Source: Rhizobium oryziradicis (lineage in GTDB: Bacteria > Pseudomonadota > Alphaproteobacteria > Rhizobiales > Rhizobiaceae). Taken from it: a stretch of 64,000 nt of DNA. Below the pieces are notes generated by a model. That model saw only the letters and a list, made by a program, of their open reading frames with translations. It was not told the origin of the DNA and did not search any database. Positions 8,607-16,246 of this stretch are shown piece after piece (within the stretch, counting starts at the first letter, position 1; every line of letters starts with the position of its first letter). The stretch covers positions 1-64,000 of the forward strand of contig NZ_MKIM01000025.1 in NCBI RefSeq assembly GCF_001939045.1. Reading direction: 5' to 3'. The translations under genes and the position numbers were made by a program.

Positions 8607-9584
8607 ATGGCCAAGATGCACCTTACGCCGGAGCTTGCCAGCGAACTGGACAAGGTCGAATTGTCAGATGATGGTTTCGTCGTTGGTCGAATTGGTTTTG
8701 CGCTTGAGCTTTATTTTCTGGGCGGCGACAAAGTGGAAACACGTCTGGCGCTTTGCAAAATGCTGCGAGAATATCACGCCCTGTTTGCAGACAAGATCTC
8801 GCATTATCTGAAAGTGGATGCAAACCGTCTCACAAAAGCGAATGGCGAAGCTTATCTTGATTACTATGAGGAAAAAGCGAGATCGCTTTCACCAGATGAA
8901 GCTATGGACACGATGGTGTTTGGCTATCCGGGGAAAAAAATAGTTGACGAGCCGGCCTCCATCAGCATTGCCTTTACCGCTATTGGCCCAGACCCCCTTA
9001 TTAAACTTGGACGTTCCGATATCTGTGCTTATTTTCCTGCAAGTTTTGTCGCAGAGCACGGCTATGGCGTATTGCTTGATCTGGCCATGCGTTGGTCATC
9101 TGCAGTCGATATCCTTCACGGTAGCGCCGGATATAGTGTTTTGTTTGAGCACGGTATTTATTCAGGTAGCGAGACGCTGACCGTTCTTCCGGCACTGAAG
9201 CGTTTTCCCGGATTGGATTTTTCCGATCCCAGTAGTTTTAAAGTCGATTCTGAAGACAGTGATGGCCTCTCTTTTAAATCAATCAATTGGTTGACGATAC
9301 TCGGAGATAAGATCGCCAACCGTCTTGGTGACAAAATTGCGTTGCGGGAAAAGCTGGGGTCATCCTGCCCTGTCCATGAGTTCGATGGGGGGATTGTTGT
9401 GCAGGCTGGTGATGAGCCACAACTGGGGGATAACAATCGCGGTATTGTGCTGGACGATTATCGCCGTGTCGCAAAAGCTTTAAAGCCTGTCCGGTTTGAA
9501 GATTACCAACTCGGGTTGTTCGCCTTGCCCGAACCCTATGACAGTGTGGAAGAGACATTAAACTGGGTTAGGCGCTTTGATTAA
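8607..9584 (+). CDS. DUF3396 / type VI immunity family protein (copy 1)
   Basis: This 325-residue soluble protein carries the DUF3396 hallmarks: IGFALELYFLGGDKVETR early, an AYFPASF segment, HGSAGYSVLFEHG in the middle and FDGGIVVQAGDEPQLGDNN near the end. DUF3396 proteins (TsiV-like) neutralise VRR-NUC T6SS effectors, which suits its place directly after the nuclease gene. ATG 8607 has a strong AAGGAGG site overlapping the preceding gene's stop. Its last codons overlap the start of copy 2. It is predicted to stay in the cytosol and bind the nuclease domain. Confidence 0.85.
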   Translation: MAKMHLTPELASELDKVELSDDGFVVGRIGFALELYFLGGDKVETRLALCKMLREYHALFADKISHYLKVDANRLTKANGEAYLDYYEEKARSLSPDEAMDTMVFGYPGKKIVDEPASISIAFTAIGPDPLIKLGRSDICAYFPASFVAEHGYGVLLDLAMRWSSAVDILHGSAGYSVLFEHGIYSGSETLTVLPALKRFPGLDFSDPSSFKVDSEDSDGLSFKSINWLTILGDKIANRLGDKIALREKLGSSCPVHEFDGGIVVQAGDEPQLGDNNRGIVLDDYRRVAKALKPVRFEDYQLGLFALPEPYDSVEETLNWVRRFD

Positions 9585-10536
9585 TCATGATATACTCGCC
9601 TTGCTACATAAGAACAAAACAGACGATATCCTGTTCGGTCATTCGTTTGAACTCTATTGCGAAGGTGGATCAACTGTCGAGAAGCGCAAGTCCTTGCTTG
9701 ATGCCGCCATTGATTACACAGAATCTCTTCAAGGGCGAATTACCCATTACCATCCGAGAAATTCTAGTCGGTTGAAGCGCATATCGGATAGTGATTGGGT
9801 CGAATATTATAGGAATATCGCCGAAACCGTTACTGCAGATGATGTAGAAGGTTTTGATGCGACGGTTTACGGATTTGATGGTGGTAAAGAACAGGATGCT
9901 GCCACGCCATATTTTTGCTGCGTCATTGGGTCGCCTGAATACAAAAGGTACTCTCGCATGAACGCATATTATCCAATGGACTGGTTCGGCACTCGCGAAA
10001 TCAATGCTGCTCATTATATTGAAAGAATGAGAGATTGGTGCAGTTTACTAAATGTCTCTCATGGAACGGCTGGTTTTAGCCTCATCCTTGAAGAGGGGAC
10101 GCCAAAAGATCGAGCTATACGTTTGGCGTTTCCGTTTCTAAAACGGTTTCCAGGCCTTGATTTGCCATATTCTAGTCGTTGGAGCAGTGGTACGCGGCGA
10201 GCGAAAAAAAGGTTCATCCGCACGATAAATTGGCTCACTGCCACTGATCACGCATTTATAAGCGAGCTCGGCGGCTTGGGATATATTCAAGGCGCAGTTG
10301 GTGAAGAATGTCCCATACATGATTATGACGGCGGTATAATTATTCAAGCAGGGCCGTATCCCGAAATAGGTGACTCAAACAAAGGAATCACACCACAACA
10401 CTATATAACCGTCGGGAAATTGCTGGAACCATTGATTTTTGACGATTTTAATCAGAAACAACCATATATTTACGCTCCAACACCCCTCGATTCTCATGAG
10501 GAGAGTGTCAAATGGGTCCACCGATTTGCCAGGTGA
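9577..10536 (+). CDS. DUF3396 / type VI immunity family protein (copy 2, divergent)
   Basis: The 319-residue product shares the DUF3396 landmarks with copy 1 (FGHSFELYCEGGSTVEKR, NAYYPMDW, SHGTAGFSLILEEG, YDGGIIIQAG-YPEIGDSN), but most of the sequence differs, so it is an older paralogue. It appears to start at TTG 9577, inside copy 1's last codons (8-nt overlap). No ATG lies in frame nearby, and the upstream gene's translation probably feeds it. It is A/T-richer than copy 1. A separate immunity specificity, for instance against a relative's nuclease, is plausible but unproven. Confidence 0.8.
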   Translation: MINHDILALLHKNKTDDILFGHSFELYCEGGSTVEKRKSLLDAAIDYTESLQGRITHYHPRNSSRLKRISDSDWVEYYRNIAETVTADDVEGFDATVYGFDGGKEQDAATPYFCCVIGSPEYKRYSRMNAYYPMDWFGTREINAAHYIERMRDWCSLLNVSHGTAGFSLILEEGTPKDRAIRLAFPFLKRFPGLDLPYSSRWSSGTRRAKKRFIRTINWLTATDHAFISELGGLGYIQGAVGEECPIHDYDGGIIIQAGPYPEIGDSNKGITPQHYITVGKLLEPLIFDDFNQKQPYIYAPTPLDSHEESVKWVHRFAR

Positions 10537-10677
10537 TTGTTCAGGGTTCCAAAAGCTGTATCCTCGTTCCAGTGAGCGCTGTCGAATTGCAATTTTAGCC
10601 CTTTAGCAGGGCGATATTCTGATGCACGACTTCAACTGAGCCGCAATGCTGTCAGCTGAAAATTAGAATGTAGTCTT

Positions 10678-11654
10678 ATGACAACAAGACACCTTACGCC
10701 AGAGCTTGCCGACGAACTGGACAAAGTCGAGCTCTCGCACAACGGCTTTGTTATTTCTCGCATCGGTTTTGCGCTTGAGCTCTATTTCCTGGGGGGCGAG
10801 ACTGTGGAAACCCGTCTGGCGCTTTGCAAAATGCTGCGCGAATATCATGCCCTGTTTGCAGACAAGATCTCATATTATTTGAAAGTGGATGCAAACCGTC
10901 TCAAAAAAGCCGATGGCGAGGCTTATCTTGATTATTGTGAGGAGCGAGCGCGATCTCTGTCACCCGATGAAGCCATGGATACAATGGTGTTCGGCTATCC
11001 GGGAAAAAAATAGTTGATGAGCCAGAACCCATCAGCATTGCCTTTACGGCTATTGGTCCAGACCCGCTCATAACTCTCGGACGATCTGACATTTTTGCTT
11101 ATTTTCCTGCACGTTTTATCGCCGAACACGGCTATGGTGTATTGCTTGACCTGACTATGCGTTGGTCGTCTGCCGTCAATATCCTTCACGGTAGCGCCGG
11201 ATATAGTGTGTTGTTTGAGCACGGTCGCTATTCGGGGAGTCATGCGCTAACAGTTATTCCTGCACTGAAACGGTTTCCTGGTTTGGACTTTTCTGATCCT
11301 GGAAGTTTTCAGGTTGTGTCGGAAGAAAGTGATGGCCTTTCTTTTAAGTCTCTCAACTGGTTGACGGTACTCGGAGATCAGGTCGCCAACCATCTTGGTG
11401 ACAAAACTGCGTTGCGGGAAAAGCTTGGGTCATCCTGCCCTGTCCATGCGTTCGATGGAGGGATTGTTGTGCAGGCTGGTGATGAGCCACAACTGGGGGA
11501 TAACAATCGCGGTATTGTGCTGGACGATTATCGCCGCGTCGCAAAAGCTTTAAAGCCTGTTCGGTTTGAAGATTACAAACTCGGGATGATCGCCTTGCCG
11601 GAACCCTATGACAGTGTGGAAGAAACCTTGAACTGGATTAGAAGATTCGATTGA
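10678..11654 (+). pseudogene. DUF3396 / type VI immunity gene copy 3, broken by a one-base deletion
   Basis: The frame from ATG 10678 encodes 111 residues closely matching copy 1 and stops at TAG 11011-11013. Copy 1 reads CCGGGG followed by seven A; here the run is CCGGG plus seven A (11001-11010), so one G is missing. From 11010 the other frame continues the homologous protein to the normal end at 11654. The 3' third (about 11410-11570) is almost identical at DNA level to 9330-9490 of copy 1, while the 5' and middle parts differ more, as expected from gene conversion. No clear ribosome site precedes the ATG. A sequencing error in the homopolymer must be excluded. Confidence 0.8.
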
Positions 11655-11853
11655 TTCAAAATTCAGCTAATTTCCGGCAATATTCATGGACTTCTGTGTA
11701 TTTGAATTTTTATTCGGGGTCTCTTTCTGGATTTGATATTTACGGTTCAGCCATCCAATAAAAAATATTTGGATCAAAGTCTGGATAAATTCAAAAAAAT
11801 GGATGAACCGCCCCGGATTTACCGGAGACCCGAACTCGAGAGAAGTCGGGTCT

Positions 11854-12186
11854 ATGACAAGCAAGACGACGAACAAGTTCTCCCCTGAGGTGCGTACCCG
11901 TGCCGTGCGAATGGTGACGGAACATGAAGCCGAGCATCCGTCCCGTTGGGCGGCGATTTCCTCTATCGCCGCCCAACGGGACGGATGCTCGGCGCACACG
12001 CTCAATGAGTGGGTGAAGAAGTCGGAGGTCGATAGCGGCAAGCGAGCCGGCCTTCCGAGCGACATGGCCGAGAAGATGAAGGCTCTGGAACGGGAGAACC
12101 GCGAGCTTCGTCAGGCGAACGAGATTTTGCGCAAAGCGTCTACGTATTTTGCCCAGGCGGAGCTCAACCGCCCACTGAAGCGATGA
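11854..12186 (+). CDS. IS3-family transposase OrfA
   Basis: The DNA-binding subunit (110 residues from [20 protein letters not shown]) contains a helix-turn-helix and a leucine-zipper-like tail ([20 protein letters not shown]). ATG 11854 matches the usual family start; an upstream in-frame ATG at 11803 would begin before the IS tip. The stop overlaps the orfB start by 4 nt. Residues AAQRDGCSA replace the family's usual AAKIGCSA, because the DNA there has become a perfect palindrome (see 11930-11993). Confidence 0.8.
   Translation: MTSKTTNKFSPEVRTRAVRMVTEHEAEHPSRWAAISSIAAQRDGCSAHTLNEWVKKSEVDSGKRAGLPSDMAEKMKALERENRELRQANEILRKASTYFAQAELNRPLKR
11930..11993. repeat. Perfect palindrome inside IS3 orfA (29-bp arms, 6-7 nt loop)
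   Basis: The left arm begins GCCGAGCATCCGTCCCG and ends GGGCGGCGAT. The right arm from 11965 begins ATCGCCGCCCAACGGG and ends at 11993 as its exact reverse complement. The loop is about TTCCTCT. Such a long perfect hairpin in a coding region is unexpected. It looks like template-switch 'correction' of an imperfect palindrome during replication, which changed the encoded residues. Confidence 0.85.
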
Positions 12187-12766
12187 TTTCCTTCATCGAC
12201 GAACACCACTCGGTGCTCGGGGTCGAGCCGATCTGCAGACTGCTGCCGATTGCCCCGTCCACCTATTATGAGGTCATTGCCAAGCGCACGGACGTGGGCC
12301 GCCTGTCGGCCCGCGAACGGAATGATATTGCCATGAAAGTCGAGATTTGCCGGGTGTTCAACGAGAACTTCCAGGTCTACGGCGTGCGGAAAGTTTGGCG
12401 GCAGTTGCAGCGGTAAGGCTACGATATCGCTCGCTGCACCGTGGCAAGGCTCACGAGAATGATGGGCCTTCAGGGCATCATTCGCGGCAAGCCCGTCAAA
12501 ACCACCATGTTGGACAAGGCCGCTCCATGCCCGCTTGACCGCGTGAACCGCCACTTCAAGGCTCCCGCGGCGAACATGCTTTGGCTCTCCGATTTCACCT
12601 ATGTCGCGACCTGGCAGGGCTTCGTTTACGTGGCCTTCGCCCGACGTATCATCGACTGGCGGGCGAGCCGGACCGCCCATGCGGGCTTTGTGCTCGATGC
12701 CCTCAACCAGGCGCTTCATGATCGGCGGCCCGTTCATCGTGGCGGGTTGATCCACCATTCTGATAG
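12183..12766 (+). pseudogene. IS3-family transposase OrfB (integrase), interrupted and truncated
   Basis: The frame encodes the start of the integrase subunit ([20 protein letters not shown]) and stops at TAA 12414-12416, where the family has a Glu codon (QLQR-stop-GYDIARC). The same frame continues through the catalytic-core start (MLWLSDFTYVATWQGFVYVA). It lacks four residues in the VAF(VIDAF)ARRI region and ends near HHSD, before the final Asp/Glu catalytic residues. The product cannot be active. Confidence 0.85.
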
Positions 12767-12792
12767 TCATATGATTGATACCAGTTGTCAAT

Positions 12793-14448
12793 CGGCGTGG
12801 AATATTGGCTCTGACTCATTCTCGATGATGTTTCGGGTTCTACTGGCCTGGTTCTTGAAGGGGAATCAGCGCCATGCGAGCCTATTTTCAGCCTTCCGAT
12901 TTAATTCCTGCCGAGTTGAACGTGGAGGCAGTGCATCACAGACCCGATGTGATCGTCGTCATCGCACATGGTCAGTCCCGAGGTTGCAGGTGTCCCGAAT
13001 GCGGCACGACCTCCCTTCGTGTTCATAGTCGCTATTCTCGGATTATCACCGATCTGCCGTGTGCGGGCCGAAAGATAAAATTGCACCTGACGGCCCGGCG
13101 CTTCGTCTGCATTGTCGTCCATTGCCGCCGAAAGATTTTCGCCGAGCGTTTTGGTGATGGCGTGATCCGACCCATGGCCCGTCGGACAGCGCGCCTGGAG
13201 ACCTTGGTTTACCATCTCGCTTTGGCATTGGGTGGTCGGTCAGCAGCACGGTTCGCAGATCGTCTCGGACTACCGGTTAGCAATGACACGCTGCTTCGAA
13301 CCGTTCGCAGATATGATCGCCCACCACCATCGCCGCCAAGCGTCATCGGCATTGATGACTGGGCGTGGCGTCGCAATTACCGATATGGCACTATCATCTG
13401 CGATTTGGAACGGCGAAAGACGATCGCGTTGTTACCCGACCCAGAACCCTCGACCGCAAAGGCTTGGCTGGTCGAGCAGCCGCAGATCGAAATCGTCGCA
13501 TGAGACCGCGGCGGTGGATATGCACAGGCCGCTGCACAAGCACTGCCACATGCCGAACAGGTCGCAGACCGCTGGCATCTGATGGGAAACGCCAGCCACG
13601 CATTTCTTGACGCCGTTCGCAAGTCAATGCGGCAGATCCGCATTGCAATCGGCACAGCAGCTGTAAACCCAAAGCTTCTGACAGCCGCCGAGCGACTGCA
13701 ATATGAGGGATATCTTCGGCGTGAAGAGGCAAACGCCGTCATCCGTGGTCTCGTCAGTGAAGGCGTATCCATCAGGGAGATCGTGCGCAAAACCGGGCAC
13801 AGTCGAAAGCTGGTTCGCAGGGTCGTCCGTGGTCAGCGGACCGACATCTTTCGAATCCGGCAAACTTCCCTGGAACCGCATCTCCCTTGGCTTGAAGCGC
13901 AATGGGACCCGGCTTGCGGAACGGCGCTGAACTTTGGCGGCAGCTTCGGTTGGTTGGCTTCGGCGGCGGTCTCCGTGTTGTCACCGAATGGGCAACGCGG
14001 CGAAGGCGTGCCGAAAAGGCCGAGAATGGACTCGGCCATGCGCCGGCCGCACGCACTATCGTCCGCTTGATGACGCTTGAACGCAACAACCTGACCACGG
14101 CTCAAACGATGACAGTCGCCGCCATTGAAGAGAACCTACCGGATCTTGTCGAGGCCAGGGATGTCGTTGAGAGCTTCCACAAAATGCTGCGCAGCAAGTC
14201 TAAAGATGATCTGGAAGCTTGGATCGACCGCGCGGCGAGAAGCCTGGTCGCGTCATCCGCGACCGGGCAGCGGTCCAGAATGCAATAACTTCGATGTGGT
14301 CGAACGGCCAGACTGAGGGCCAGATCACCAAGCTCAAACGCATCAAGCGGCAAATGTACGGCCGCGGAAAGCTCGATCTGCTCGAAGCACGTATTGTCGG
14401 AGCGCCCTGATGTCATCGAGATTGCGTCAGACCCAACATTCCACGCCG
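12793..14448 (+). mobile_element. ISL3-family insertion sequence, decayed
   Basis: The element is bounded by inverted repeats of about 36 bp at 12793-12828 and 14413-14448 that match at all but about four positions. The shared core is GG-TCTGAC-CA-TCTCGATGA. ISL3 tips often start with GG (12807 and 14434), so the outer 14 bp may be additional shared terminal sequence. No clear 8-bp target duplication is visible. The transposase has several disabling changes. The element separates a truncated IS3 from a toxin-antitoxin remnant. Confidence 0.7.
12874..14410 (+). pseudogene. ISL3-family transposase with a stop codon and two frameshifts
   Basis: The N-terminal frame (MRAYFQPSDLIPAELNVEAV) has the Cys-pair zinc motif CRCPECG and the IGIDDWAWRR core with a catalytic Asp. 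It ends at TGA 13501-13503, where an Arg codon (CGA) is expected before DRGGGYAQ. Reading continues in frame to about 13903, shifts frame near 13903-13912 (GLRNGAELWRQLR follows), and shifts again near 14250 before DRAAVQNAITSMWSNGQTEG. It ends at 14410. This is a clear non-functional relic. Confidence 0.85.
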
Positions 14449-14535
14449 AAACACATCGTACATTACCTCGTTAAATCGGCCGCTTTCGACCTCTCTATCC
14501 AACGCTTCAGCCGACATACCGAGGATCACTTCGCT
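14449..14535 (-). pseudogene. Antitoxin fragment partnering the RelE-like toxin remnant
   Basis: On the minus strand a frame reading VILGMSAEALDREVESGRFN starts at a GTG overlapping the toxin stop and runs to the ISL3 end. It looks like the first residues of the antitoxin that normally follows this class of toxin. The rest was removed by or moved with the ISL3 insertion. The true start may lie a little upstream in a shifted frame. Confidence 0.4.
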
Positions 14536-14816
14536 GCTTTCTTCAATATCGCTTCTTCATTCGGATCAATGTTGGCTCGGTCATTTTTGGGAAATCCGAA
14601 CGCAAAAACAACTCGATGCTCAACCTGAAACAGAATTAGCGCTCGATACCCGCCAGATTTTCCGGACCCAGGACGACCGATACGTTGCTTGATCAAACCA
14701 CCACCAAGGTCGGCATCTATCAATCCACGTTCCGCGCGCTTTACAGCTTCGCAAAGGGAAGCGTCCGCTTATGCGTTGTTTTCGAGCAAACTTTTCAAAC
14801 CAGGCGTTTTTTAAAA
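14526..14816 (-). pseudogene. RelE/HigB-type toxin gene remnant (frameshifted)
   Basis: The minus-strand frame ending at 14526 reads CEAVKRAERGLIDADLGGGL, then IKQRIGRPGSGKSGGYRALI and FGFPKNDRANIDPNEE, the conserved core of the PF06296 RelE toxin group. Upstream the homology (WFEKFARKQRIS) is in another frame: one extra base near 14766 separates RIS from DASLCEAV. No ATG precedes the first part. The toxin is therefore broken, and its antitoxin is truncated by the ISL3 element. Confidence 0.7.
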
Positions 14817-14877
14817 TTAGTATCCCGTCTCCATGTCACCACGAAAATACAACACCTAATGTTACAATTAAAGGGCG

Positions 14878-15639
14878 TCATAACGCTCTCTGAAAGCTAC
14901 TCTGTTGTGCGGTTTCATTGGCAACATAGGCGCAACGACTGCTGAAAAAAGATAGCCAGTCGCGTGTACTGGAACATGCATCATCAGGAGGCCAGTAACC
15001 TGGCAAAGCATAACCGGCCTGACCAGCTTTAACAATTCGAACGCCTAAGGCTTCCAGCGAAGAGAAGCCGTGACGCCTCAACCAGCTTCGCCATTGCTCA
15101 ATCTGATCCGTCCTTCTGTCGGCGACAAAAACCTGCGGAGCGGCCCGTAGCGGTTTGACGCACGCCGGGGCGTCCTCGCGCGGGTTAGGTTTATTTATTT
15201 TTTCTTTCTCTGGGTTTGGTGGACATATTTGTCCACCTTCACGGAACACAGCTGACCGCCTTGTGGGACGAGTTTGACCGCCTTTCTCGGGATAAAGGGT
15301 GACAACTTTGTCCGTCTTTTATCGGGCGTCCGATGCGCGTAAAATCGATGCCGCTGAGGGACGATATTCCGTGTTGTGCCCGATGCCGTTTCCGCGCTGG
15401 ACTTCGAACCATCTTTTGACCTCGAGTTCACGGACGGCGCGCTGAATGGTCTTGACGCTCTTGCCAGTAGCAATGGCAATCGTTTGATAGGACGGCCATG
15501 CCTTCTCGGTGTGGCCGTTCAAATGCGTGGTGATGATATAGAGCGCCACGGATCGTGCGCTGTCGCTCAAATCCTTGTCGCAACTCAACTGCTGAAGCCA
15601 TTGCAGTTTCACTTCCCGAAATGGACGCAGCTTGCTCAT
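14878..15639 (-). pseudogene. Winged-helix (HTH_36-type) protein split by an in-frame stop
   Basis: ATG 15639 has a GGGGAGG ribosome site and starts MSKLRPFREVKLQWLQQLSC. Residues 15-100 form a winged helix-turn-helix (SARSVALYIITTHL, WPSYQTIAIATGKSVKTIQR) of the kind seen in plasmid and island replication or regulatory proteins. The frame stops at TAA 15319-15321 after RASDAR. The same frame then continues without a shift (KTDKVVTLYPEKGG, a GGQICPPNPEKEK motif, YALPGYWPP) to 14878. About 253 residues would result without the stop. A functional short form from the first part is possible. Confidence 0.65.
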
Positions 15640-15841
15640 GCGCGCCTCCCCGAAAGAGAGGGGGCGGCACGCTCTGATAACCAAGACAGCAGCATTTCTC
15701 GATTTTTGGGACAGCGTTCAGGACGAATTTGAGGCAAAAACACATAAAAATCTCCTGACAAAAAACGTCTAAGCCATTGATACCAATAGGACCGCTTGAC
15801 AACGTTCAGCCAGCAAGTATTTGATTTTACGACAACAAAAT

Positions 15842-15890
15842 GGGATTGAAAATCCGCGTGTCGGTGGTTCAAATCCGCCTCCGGGCACCA
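15842..15890 (+). other. tRNA-Phe 3' fragment, probable attachment site of an integrated island
   Basis: GGATTGAAAATCC keeps the GAA anticodon loop. It is followed by the variable region, the T-arm (GGTGG TTCAAAT CCGCC) and the acceptor strand TCCGGGCA-CCA, as in alphaproteobacterial tRNA-Phe. The 5' half (acceptor GCCCGGA and D-arm) is absent upstream, so no tRNA can form. Integrases that target tRNA genes leave such a 3' copy at the far end of the island. Given the orientation, the island should lie to the left, where all the accessory genes are. Confidence 0.85.
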
Positions 15891-16246
15891 TTTATATCAA
15901 AAACAATGAGATTCTTGTGATTGTTGCAGCCCCATTTCCAAACGGAAATGGACGGCGTACCAACATTGCCACGGTCGACATGCTTCAAGATTATTTCGAG
16001 CATGATCCAATTTGCAGCACAGACCGTTTCGATCTGCAGACTGATAATGCTTGTCTTGTGATTGTATCGCCGCAGTTTCATCGGCCTATGAAGAGGCCTT
16101 CCGATCCATACTTCTCTTTGTTGGCACAGATATCTACTGCTTTAGGCAGAAAAGTCTAAACCGATTTTCTGCACGATGCTCTACAGGTAGCTAGAAAATG
16201 CGCCGAGCTGCACGTCTGTGCTCAAATTGCGTGATTGAAGAGCGAA
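15891..16246. other. Intergenic region right of the tRNA fragment
   Basis: No gene was recognised. A 112-codon frame (15821-16159) crosses the tRNA fragment and resembles nothing. The stretch separates the accessory DNA from the GGDEF/EAL gene's 3' end. A short self-complementary stretch just before 16247 (GAGCGAATTATCGCTC, 16240-16255 region) overlaps that gene's stop and could act as a weak terminator. Confidence 0.45.

Larger units (their letters stand above)
11804..12792 (+). mobile_element. IS3-family insertion sequence, right part missing
   Basis: The left end begins TGAACCGCCCCGGATTTACC at 11804, a typical IS3-family terminal repeat. orfA and orfB follow. Homology to the orfB product stops after the HHSD residues (about 12764), and the ISL3 element begins at about 12793. 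No matching right end was found beyond that element. The IS was therefore truncated, most likely by the ISL3 insertion and a later deletion. Confidence 0.75.

Noticed and set aside
12807..14434. 8-bp target duplications at the ISL3 tips
   Set aside because: The flanks are inverted, not direct, copies, so no insertion duplication can be claimed.
15821..16159. 112-residue frame
   Set aside because: It runs through the tRNA-Phe fragment and resembles no protein.
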